In this document: in pieces, positions 16,201-28,200 of the stretch
Numbering within the stretch: position 1 is the stretch's first letter
Layout of the letters: every line of letters begins with the position of its first letter
From: Selenomonadaceae bacterium
GTDB lineage: Bacteria > Bacillota > Negativicutes > Selenomonadales > Selenomonadaceae
Length of the DNA: 64,000 nt
Direction of reading: 5' to 3'
Assembly (NCBI GenBank): GCA_030523645.1
Contig: JAUNIB010000001.1
Span: 310,001 to 374,000, forward strand
Position numbers and translations under genes: made by a program
The notes under the pieces: model-generated
What the model saw: the letters and a program-made list of their open reading frames with translations, nothing else
What the model was told of the DNA's origin: nothing
Databases searched by the model: none

Positions 16201-19200
16201 GCACGCAGAATGTGCAGTCTGAACTGGTGAAAGCTGCCTCCGACGCCAAGATTACCGATGTTGCTACTGCCATCTCCACCGCTGTTGCGGTCGGATTTGT
16301 CGGAGCAGATGCCTCGGCGAATGTCGCCATCAATAACATAGGCAATGATGTCATCGCCAAAATCATGGACGGTGCTGTTGTCAATGCCTACGACAATCTC
16401 GGCGTGCTGGCTGAAAGCAGCGATACCCTGAGAAACTACGGCGGCGCCGTCTCCGTCGGTGTCAGTGCCAAGGCCGGTGTGTCTCTGGGCGCTACCGTCG
16501 TCGTCAACAAGATTACCGGCGATACGGATGCCACCATCGATGGCAGCAGCGTTTCCGCCAAAGGAGCTGACGGCGGTACCATCAGCGTAAAGGAATACGA
16601 GGCTACGGAAGAAAAAGCCGGTGCGGACAACGAGCTTTCCAGTGTCGGCACAAGGTCGAAGACTGTTGCCAAGAAGGGCGTCGTAGTCAACGCCGATGCC
16701 CAGCACACCCTCAACGATATTTCCGTTACCGCCGGTGTGGGCGCTTCCGCCTTTGCTGGTGTAGGCTTTAACGCCACTGTCATCAACAATACCATCGGTG
16801 GCCATACCACGGCAGAAATTACAAAGACTAATGTAAACAATACTCTTGCCGACCTTACGGACAATTCCAATGTAGCAGTACAGGCCAACGACCGCCTGAA
16901 GGTCTCTTCCCATGCCGGTAACCTGTCTGTCGGCGCAGCCGGTGTCGGCGGCGTAAGTGCCTCTGCCGCCGTGGATGTGAATAACTTCAACCGGACAACT
17001 ACGGCTGCCATCACCGGAACGGCAGCAGATAACCGGAACACCGTCAACGCCAATGCCGCGTCTGTAAAGGCCTTTGGCAGCACCGACCTGCTCATTACCG
17101 AGAGCGGTCTCGGTGTCGGTGCCGGTTATAAGGTGGGCGTCGGTGCCACCGGCGTCGTCTCCAAGAATAAGTTCACCAACGATGTCACTGCTGCCATGAG
17201 CAATGTCAACGGTCAGCAGAATCAGGTGGACATCGACGCTGACAGCGTAAAGCTCCTCAGGGCTTACACCAATGGTGTTTCCCTCTCCGGCGGTATCGGT
17301 ACGCTGGGCGCGGCTGCCTCCGTCATCAATACCACCGATACCTCCACCACGCAGGCCGAGCTGAAGGACAGCAAGCTTACAACAAATGAGAGCAAGAAAG
17401 ACAGCACCGCTGAAGCAGATAAGAGTAGGGTAAATGTGGCGGCAAATAATCACGCCGTTCTCGGCAGTCAGACTGCCGGCGGCGCTCTTGCCATCGGCCT
17501 TGGTGCCGCAGTAGGCGTCACTGTTGCCAACAACAACCTTACCAATACCGTTGCCACTTATGTTACAAACGCTGAGCTGGGCAGGTCAGCCGATGCCTAT
17601 AAGGAATTTTCTGCGAAAGCCGACAACACCTTTACCGACAAGTTCCTGAATGTTTCCGTCGGTGGCGGTGTGCTGTCTGTGGGCGTCGGCGTTGCCAACA
17701 ATATCATCAACTCCTCCGCCCTCACTAATATTACCGGCGGCACTGTCTACGCAGACGGGATTGATATCTCCGCCAAGGAAAATCGCACCATAAGGGAAAA
17801 GATGGTAGGCGTCACCATAGGAGGCGGAGCCATCAATACCAATGTCAGCACCACCACCATCGGCGGAGCGCTGCTGGATACCTATGAGGATAAGACTGCC
17901 GATGGCAAGGATGCCAACTACAGCACGGCAGACATTCAGAATCTGTCCCTTGAAGCGGATATGAAAGCTCAGGATCTTGATAATCTGTTGGCTGTCATGA
18001 AGCAGACTGAGGGTATGTTCACTGCCAAGGATGAAACTGAACTGACCTACGACAAGGGAGCCAAGAGCCAAGGCATCCAGACAATCCTCAACGGAGCCGT
18101 TCTGAAGTCCTCGGGAAATGTGAACATCGAGAGCTATGCCACCACCAATACAAATGTTCAAGTTGACCAGGCTGCCGTCGGCGGACTGGCCGTAGGCGTA
18201 GCTAGCTTGAATACCACCGTGGGAACTGATAACGGCGTTACCGTCAAGGGCGGCGATCTGCAGGGACAGAATGTCAGCATCCAAGCCCTTTCCGGCGGAA
18301 CCCTAAAGCAGGAGACTACTCAGGTGGGTGCCGGCGGCGTAGAGGTCAAGGTGTCCGTCTCCAAGGTTACCAGAGAGGGTCAGAACCTCATTACCATTGG
18401 CGACAACGCGAATGATACGATAATCCGTGCCGGCATTGATAAGAGTGCCGTTGGCACTACTGCGCCCACTTTGACTATTCTCGCCCAGGATAGCACTGTC
18501 CTGGATAATTACGGAGTAACCGGCAGTGCCAGTGCTGTAAGCGGTACGGCACAGGTTATCAAGGCCTTTGACCACAGTGATAACAAGGTGGAAATCAAGG
18601 GCAAGGCTGACCTTGCGGCCTATGACTACATCGTCAAGGATGAAGTCTTCCAGTGGGAGCCGGGCAGGGCAGGAAGCCTGAAGGATGCAGACGGCAATGT
18701 TCTGTATAACATTATCAACACAACTAACGACGGTAAGGATGTAGCTACCATCAGGGACGGAGCGGGAAATCCTGTCAGGATTATCGAGTATAGCAAAGTT
18801 AGTGATACTACAGACAAATATGTCGTCAAGGATGGCGCGGGAGTTGTCCAGTATACTGCAGAGTATACAAAACCCACCACTGAGGGAGGCACGGGCACAA
18901 CCGTATTCAAGGATAAAGACGGCAATGAAATAAGCGATACTTCAAACATTAAGTCTCCCTGGGACCTCACCTACACCAGCCAAAAGCTTGAGCTGGGCAC
19001 GGTAGACATAAAGGCCGTCAACAGCAACAGAATAAATGCGGAGCTACGGGGCGGCAGCCTCAGCGGCGTCGGCGGCTCCGGTATAGTGGTGCTGGCAGAG
19101 GAAGGCAAGCGAGCTGCCGACGGCACATTGGAGAAGGGAACTACCGGCATCAAGGTTGAAGGTGCCAATACCTTCGTCGGCAAGGATGTAACCTTGGCCT

Positions 19201-22200
19201 CCGAGAACGAGGCCATGGCCTATGCTAAGGAGGATGGCGGCGGTCTGTCCATTTTAAGTGCCTCCGTCATCAAGACCACTGCCAATCTGCAGGGTGCTGT
19301 CAACACTATCGTGGGAGACGGCCAGACCTTCGGGGTCGAAAATCTCCACCTGTCCGCCGAGGCAAGTCAGCCCGTGGGCAGCGGCAAGTACAGCGCCGAG
19401 GCTTATACTAAGGCCGTTGGCACCGGCGGCGTCAATGTGGCAGTAAACCACGCCTATGCTCAGACCGGTCTCGATACGAAGCTCAGTGTCGGTGCGAAAA
19501 CCTATAAGACTGTAAAGCGGCAGGAAGCCAAGACTGATGACACCTATGGTTATGTGACCGATGCAGATGGTAAGACGGTCAAGGATAAAGATGGCAATCC
19601 AATCAGTGAACTGAAAAATACGGTCGTCACCCTCGCCGGTGATAAGCTGGTGGAGGGCGGCACGAACCTTGACCTGAAGGCTCAGTCCACTGTCATCACC
19701 AAGTCCAACGTCACCGGTATCAACGGCAATATTGTCGCTGTCGGCAGCAATAATGCCTATACGGAGAACAAGAACACCGTTACTTTGGACTTTAACCCCG
19801 GCACCTACAAGGCAGGTTCCCTGACCTTGGAGGCTGGTGTCACGGACAATATTAGCACCACCGCCAACGGCGACGGCGGCAGCGTAGTCGGTGTCAGCCC
19901 CTATGCGGCTCGCACCGTTCATACGAATGCTTCTGCCACCACCATCAATCTCTCCGGCAGCTATGAGCTGGAGGGTGACATGAATGTCAAGGCCACCACC
20001 GGAGTCGTTCAGGATATGCTGGCCTCCGCTGTGCAGGCCACCATTGCTGGCGGCAGTGGCACCATCGGAGAGTCAAATACAAACAACCGGGCACAGGTAA
20101 ATCTGGCTGCCGGTACCAGCATCAAGGCCGGTGGCAAGGTGGACATCGGCGCCTTCAACAAGGTGGACTTCAACACTATCAGGGAGTACGCCGTCAAGGG
20201 TAACGGCTTCGGTGGTGTCGAGATGGCTGTGGCGAAGATGAAGAATGAAGTCACCACCAACTCGCAGGTAAATCTCAACAATGCTCAGATTGTCAGCGAT
20301 GGCGCCCAGACCTACAGTGCTGAAACAAATAATAATATAAAGTCTCAGGTCTATGTTCTCTCCGCCGGCGTCATTGCCGGTGCGCACGGTGAGAACACCA
20401 TCGATGTAAAGGCCAACGACTCAATAAGCCAGCTGACCGGTGGCTTGCTTAAGGTGTCCGGAAAAGATGCGGATATCGCCATCGGCGCGGTGGACAATCA
20501 GATTCTCAATACCAGAGCCATGGCGGATAATGTAGGCGGCGCCGTAGCCGGCAGCTCGGCCATTTCCAATAACAATGTAACCCGGACAAATACCGTCAAC
20601 ATCGACGGCAAGATATTCAGCCGCCACGATGTGAAGCTCTATGCCGGTCAGGGGGCTGACGGAGCCATGGGGGAGATGAAACTGGTATCCTCCGCCGAGG
20701 CCATGACCATTGGTCTTATCCCCGTAGCCTTGCCGCCTCGGAATGAGAATAAATTCATTCAGACAAACACGGTAAATGTAAATACCGGCGGCGAAGTGCA
20801 GGCCATCCGCAATGTGTATCTCTATGCCGATGCCGGCAAGGAAAACACCGACCTCTTCACCGGCCGCTACACCATGTACGCCGGCAAGGGCAAGAGCACC
20901 TATGCTGCTACCACCAACGGCATAACCAATGTGAAAGGTCAGGACGGCGTCAAGGACAAGACGGCAGATAATGTCATCACCGTAAACGGCATGGTATTGG
21001 CCGGTGCCGGCAATGTCCAGAACTACACCATCGGTACCGCTGGTATGCTGGTGGTCACTAGCAAGGACCAGTATGATGTAGTAAAGGCGTACTATGATAC
21101 TCATGGTGGCTTTGCTGAGAAGACTCTGGTGCTTGTGCTTTCCGATGCTGACTACGCTGAGGTTAAAGAGGGAAGTAGCACCAGTGTGGGAGATACCCTC
21201 AAAACCGCTGGATATAATATCAAGAAGCTCAGCGAAATTATTACTATGGACGATGGCGCGGCGAATTACTCCGGCCTCACTGCTGCCGACTTCAAGCTGG
21301 GAGCAGAGGGATATGCTGTAGCCAAGCTCGCCCGCCTGCGTGAGCTGGAGTGCCTGATGAGCGATAATCAGGATAGTGACCGTACTGCTTATGCAGGCTA
21401 CAAGGCTGACTATGAGCGTATCATCAGCGAGCTGCAGAAGGAAAAACTGGTTCAAGTTGATGCGGCCGGCAAAATCGTCAAAATCCTGGATGACTACACG
21501 GTGAACTATATTGAGATTCCCGACCTGGCAGCCTCCGGCGGCAATGTCATCGCGCAGTCCCGTAGCTTCACCGGCGACGGCTCTGTCGAGGCCAAGGGTA
21601 ATCCAGTAGTCAACCTGACGAACAACACAACTCTGGCTACCAAGGTCAACAACATCACTGTCTACGAGCCGGGCGGCGATATTTATTACAATAATGCGCT
21701 CCTTGATACTACAGCCTCAAAAGACGAGCTAAAGAAAAAAGGCGTCACCGTAAATGAGCTGAATTCTGCTCACGGCTTTACCAGTACTGTCAGCATCTAT
21801 GGCAATAACAGTATTACAGAACCGGTAAATTACCGGGTGAAACTGTCGGAGACCGATGTGAGGGATGAAATGATTCCCGTCAAGGCGGACATCTTCCTAC
21901 AGGGTCAGGTAGTAGCCGAGGGTGGTACAGTCACGGTAAAAAGCGAGAACGACAGCATCATCCTGGAGGGCAAGGATGCCAAGGATGTGGCCGCCGTTGT
22001 CGGTAAGACTGTATCTCTGACAGCTGGGGGCAGCATTCAACAGGGCTACAAGGACGATATCGAAAATATCGGCGGCGACCCCCAGGAACAGTACGGAAAT
22101 AACTACAACAATTATAAATATACAAACGGAACTAGCGGCGTATACAACCAGAATAAGGGAGTAGTCGCCGCCTCCAAGAGCCGTCTCAGCGGAGATGATA

Positions 22201-25200
22201 TTTATATCAATGCCTCCGATGTCAATATCAACGGCACTGTCCAGAGCGGCTATGAGAAATACTATGTAGAGCTAAACGCTTATACTCGTCTTGATGCGAA
22301 TAACAATGTGGTCAAGATAGGTACCCCCGGAGCTATCACCCTGGAGCAGCGCATTGCTCAGATTACTGAGGCCAACGGCGGCAAAATCGTCACCGATGAA
22401 TCGGTAGTCGGCAATCCCCTCTATCAGGTAGTCAAAGGCGGCGAGGTGAAGAATGCCAATGGCTACTACGACTACAGGATAAACGTCTACTACAACCCCA
22501 GCGGCAATGACGGCAAGGGCAAGCTGCTGACGGAGAATGTTGACAGCAAGGGCGGCAAGGTCTACATCACCGGCCGGGTTTCCAGTACCGGCAGCGGCGA
22601 GATTTTCTGCCTGGACGGCACCTATAATATCGATGTCAAAAACGATAGCAATTATCTCCTCCAGACCGGTAAGCTGGTGGTAAACGATGTGGCCGGTCAG
22701 GTGAAGATTACCGACACCAATCAGAATACCGTCACCACCATCACCAGAAATGATGATGGTACTCTGAATACGAAATTTCAGAAGATATACAAGGATGAAC
22801 CTTCTGCTGAGAGAAATGTTCTGGATATCGCTCATGGTGGATATTATGGTTGGCAGGACATAGCTGAAGAAGATGGTGGTGGTACTGTTGGCTTGTTAAA
22901 GCCCCATGCTGTAGATAAGTATGATGTAAGCTACAAGCCTCAGTCCGGACTCCGCTACAACTGGACCAACGGCTATTACGAGACCCGGAAAAATACCTAT
23001 CGTAAGACCTGGTACAATGCCCGTTGGGGTGCGGACAAGGACGAAGACGGTAAGAAGCAGGCTCAGATCAATGCGGAAAAGGAGCTGGCTCCCATTGCGA
23101 CTGCTCCTGCCTCCACTCAGGCCAAGCGCAACGGCGCCTATATTGGAGCAAATTCTCAGGCTAGACCCGGAGACACCTTCGATGTTATCTACACAAAACA
23201 AACCCTCGTGAATGCGCGCAGAGATATAAGTCGCAGAACCTGGAAGCAGGGTGTTTACGGCATCCACCATTACACTGAATTAACCTGGGAAACCATGACC
23301 GGCACAGCCAATAGCTTTATTGCCAGCGTCAAGGCGGATAATCCGGTAGGCATCAAGTTCATCGGTGACAGCAGAGCCAACAGCGCCGTCAGGGTCTACT
23401 CTGAAGCGGGGATTATCGTCGGAGGCGATATCGGCAACCGGCAGCTCTATGAGACGGTCACTGCCGACAACATTGCCAGAGACGAAAAGGGTACTGTCAG
23501 CTTGTCAGCAGGCAGCGGCGCAATCAGTCAAATCGGCGGTAACCTCTATGGCCAATCGGTAGAACTCCTGGCCAGGGGCAGTATGGAGAACATCAGCATT
23601 ACCGCCGGTGACACTGTAAAACTGGCGGCAGATATGCTGGCCAAACCTGATAAACAAGATATTTCCATTTTTGTGAACAGCAACAAGGAAGCTAAGGGCG
23701 ATGTGCTGGTAAGTCGTCTCAACGGCTCTGCCTATACCGAAAAGGTTCTGTTGCAAAACTCCGGCAACAGCGGCAATATCAATACCAAAGCCGGAACTGT
23801 AATCAAGGGAAAACGCATCGACCTCGTATCCGACAATGGCAGTATCAATGCGCTTGTGAATGCGGGACAGACCTTTGTGGGTACTGACCCGCTGGCCGCC
23901 AGCGTGAATGCAACGGCCAAGGGGGACATCACCCTCACTCAGCAGAGCGGCGATATGCGCATCGGTCGCATCTACTCCACGGACGGCGATGTGACTCTCA
24001 ATACGACCGGCAGCTTCGTAGACGCTCTGCCATACGCAAGTAACAATGCGGGCACCGAAGAGGAGCTGGTGGAGAAGTGGCTGAGGGCCGGTATCATTTC
24101 CGACAGCACCGCCTCCAAGGAGCTGCAGGATGCCTCCAAGGAAATGATTGCCGAGAAGGATGCCGCGCTGAGTAAGATTTCCAAGGAATACAAGGAAGGT
24201 GTGAAGGCTGGTTTTGACCGCTATAAAGAACTGAAAGGCAAGAGCGACCGCAGCACAGATGAGACAAAGGAGTTAGAGTTCTGGGATGTAGTATTCAAAG
24301 GCTGCAGCAGCGCTGACGACTATTTCTCGGCTGATAAATACAGTCAAGGCGTGAGAGATGCCTTTGCCCGCTATGAAGATTTGAAGGGAAAGGCCAGCCC
24401 CAGCGAAGCCGAGAATATGGAGTTAGGCTACTGGCAGGAGATATTTACCAACTGTGCCAGTGCCGACGACTATCTTAGCAAGTATGGGACTGCTCCGCAG
24501 CTTGACAGCAAGTATCAGGTGTGGGACAAGAACGCCCTGCTGTACTCCATCCAGCAGAGCATCATCAACCAGACGGCAGATACTTTGCCCACGACCAGCA
24601 GCAAGGACCCGAATGTCAAGGGCAACAACATCACCCTTAACGCTACGAACAATGCCGGCATTCTCAGTGATACTGTCACTAAGATGCACGTGGACACTCT
24701 GGGCGACAGCACCGTTACCGATAACCTGAGCAAGCAGAACGGTCTGGAAAACCTCAAGACTCTGGCCAGAGCCGATGCCTCCACCGTCACCTGGGACAGC
24801 GCGGCGGACAATGGCCGCGGCGTCATCACCATCACGCAGAAGCTGCCTATCGGCGTACAGACCAACAAGGCCGAGGGTAAGCTTACTGTGGGCAAATACG
24901 AAGGCGGCACGCTGAAAAATCTGGCCGGCAACGCCTTTCTTGAAGGCCGCACCGTTAAGGATGCCACAATTGAGGGCAATAAGGATTTGACTATTGATGC
25001 AATCCGTGCCACCGGAAATGTTTCCGTTACCTCTCTTGGTGCCATTATCAACGGAGCAACGACCGGTGCGGCTATCACTGCTAAGGATTTGAACATTACG
25101 GCAGTAGGCTCTATCGGTGCTGCCGATAACCTGATTACCACCGACCTGACAGGCACTCTCCGGGCTATCGGTCAGAGCGTTGCCCCGGGAGACGGTGAAT

Positions 25201-28200
25201 CGGGCGGTATCTATCTGGCTAATATCGGCAACGGCAAGCTGACGATTTCTGCCGTTTCCACCGGCGGCGAGCTGAAGCTTCATGCCAAGAATGATATCCT
25301 CATGGGCGACAACACCGCCGATGTGAAGGGCGTAATCCAGACGGAGCACGACGGCGATATCGAGCTGATTTCCCGCGAGGGCAGCATCGGCTCCGAAGAC
25401 AAGCTCATGCTGGTGAAGAACTCCAAGGACGGCGAGGATGATAAACGCAAGGTCACTGTCGGGGCAAAGAACAGCATTTACCTCGAGGGTGTTTCTGACG
25501 CTGCGGACCAAAAGACTGCCGGCGGGCAGCTCAATCTGAAGGTAGAGGATGTAAACGGGACACCTGCAGAAAATGTGCAGGTAAATGTCAACGGTACGCT
25601 GAAGCTGCTTGACGATGTGACGGCAAAAGAAAACCTTGAGCTGAACACAGTCAATACGCTGAACATTGACAAGAATTTGAAGGCAGAAAATATCACACTG
25701 CAGGCAGGCGAAGTCACTACTGTTAATGGCGATAAGGTCGTCAACAAAGCGGCAAGCCTGCAGCAGAGCTATACCATCGATGCTGACGGCAAGACTCCGG
25801 TGAGCGGAAGCATCATCGAGGCTGATAATCTGACTGCAACCTCCACCGGTAATCTTGACCTGGGCAGCGGCTTCAATAAGCTGAACTATGTCATCCTCGA
25901 TAACCGGTCAGATGCTACGGCAAACAATAGTGTCGTCCTCGGCAATGCCGGTACCCACGGTTTGACTTTAGAGGTACATAACACCTTGGATGGACAGGAT
26001 GATACTGTCCACGGCACCCTCGCCATCACCAAGTATGCAATGGCAGCCGGTGCGACCAAGGTCGATGACGATATGCTGCTGCTGAACGGAGCAAAGGCAA
26101 CCGGAAACATCAGCGTCATCAATAATGAGGATGATATCGTCAATTTCGGTAACTTCTCTGTTGCCGGAAACGGCAATATCAATATGACCGCCGCAAAGGA
26201 TATCTTCAACGGTGGCGTTGATGCCGGCCGCATTGGCACGATGGAAATCACCGGCGCAGGCAATATCACCCTGGAGGCGAAGACGGGCTCCGTCTACAAC
26301 TACAAGGGAGCGGATATGCTGGCTCACAACGGTCAGATAAGTCTTAGGGCAACGAATGATACATACAACATATACTATTACGATGAACAGGGTAAGCGGG
26401 TGAATATCCCTGAGGAGCTTTATCATAAGGTCAACATTGATGAAGATAGCTGCGCAATGATTGACGGCAAACGACGGGTAATCTATATCGACGGCTCCGT
26501 CTTCAATGCCGGCGATACCGTTGCTCTGGGCGATAACGCAAAGATCGAGATGATTGCTGCGTCAGGCGATGTATTCAACTACGATGACTTCAATACGATT
26601 GACGATGAGTCAGGTCAGCAGACCGGCATCTTGTCCAACGGTGCTGCTATCTCCACCGGCGATGTGGTAATGAGCGCCGCAAACGGTCTCATATACAACG
26701 ACAAGGACATTGTGTCCGAGAAGAATGTTACCCTGACGGCCGAGGAAGGTCTGGGCAGCTTCGGTACCTCTATTCAGGCCGGTAAGGATATAACGCTGAC
26801 GGCGACTGCTGGCGACCTCGTTAATAAGGCGAAGCTGATCTCTGAGAAGGGTAATATTGTGCTGGATGCGGAAAATGGCTCGGTCGTCAATATGCTGGAC
26901 GGTGATGTCCTCGCCCTCGGCGGCAGCGTCACTATGCATGCAGGGCAGACGGTAACTGATGAAACCGGTGGCAAGCGCCCCATCTACACGGTTGATTCCA
27001 CCGGCGATATGAAGAAGCTTGATGTCGACCTTGAAGCCGGTAAGATGATTGTCGTTGATAAGTATTATCTTGCTGACGGCAAGTCTGCTTCCACGGCTGT
27101 GCTGATTGACGATACAGTGGATACTACTGCACTGACGAAGGAGCAGAGAGACAGCATCTACGGTATCATCAGCTATGTTGATAGTGTTATACCTGGTGAG
27201 GGCACTGAAAAGCCAAGAGCAAAAATGGTTGTCCTGCGGGATGAAAAGGGAGCCCCATTGAAGATAATGGGTGACATCGAGGTATTCCGCAAGGGCGATG
27301 TCGTAAACCGCGGCGATGTGGTGGCGCTCGGCAAGACCATCGAGCAGCCGGATGGAACGCTGAAGCCTGATGAGTCAAACAAGGGAACAATTACCCTCAC
27401 CTCTGCCCACAGCAATGTTTCCAATTATGATAACTTTGCCAAGGTTGACGGTAAGGAAGACTATGAATTTGGCAAGAAAAAGTATCTGATTGCTCAGGGC
27501 GATATAAAGGTTTCGGCACCGGAAGGATATATTTATAATAGCCTGAACTATATCGGCAACAGCAAGGTTGAGTATGATGCAAAGGATGATATTTCTATCG
27601 GTAAGGCTGCAACTGGCGGCTATGCGGCCGGCAGCCTCGTTGTCCGCTCCACAGAGGGTAAGGTTACCGGCACCGGCGACCTGATTGCCGGCGGCGGCAT
27701 TGTCCTCGATGCAGCTGCAGGCATAATCCTCGACAGCGATAAGCCGACCAAGCTGATAAGCGACGGCGGCATTATCCGTCTGGCAACCGAAAGTGGTGGC
27801 ATCAGTCTGGGTGCTGGCAGTGAAATCCTCGCCGGTGGCTCCATTGATATCGGTGCCAAGTCAGGTGATGTTGACCTGACGAATGTATCTCGACTCGAAG
27901 CCAAGGAAATGCTCGCAGTCGGCACGCAGGACGGTAATGTCAAGGTGAATGAGATAACCGGCAAGGAAGTCATCCTCTACACCAATGGCACTGATAAGAG
28001 CGTCACTGCCAACAAGATAAATGTAGAAGACCACCTCCTGCTCCGCGGTGACAACATCAAGCTGGATGATGTGAACCATACCAAGGACGGCTGGCTCCAT
28101 GTAGATGCCACCGGCGCTGACGGCGAGGCTATCAAGAGTAATATTGCTATGGACATTAGCGGAGATACTCACTTCTCCACGCTCAGTGCCACTACCGCTA

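Noticed and set aside
13758..17453. 1,231-codon open frame antisense to the adhesin
   Set aside because: It mirrors the biased codon use and repeats of the sense gene, has no ribosome site or family motif, and its translation is low-complexity Gly/Asp/Ile-rich. Several similar antisense frames (18 kb, 20 kb, 24 kb) have the same cause.
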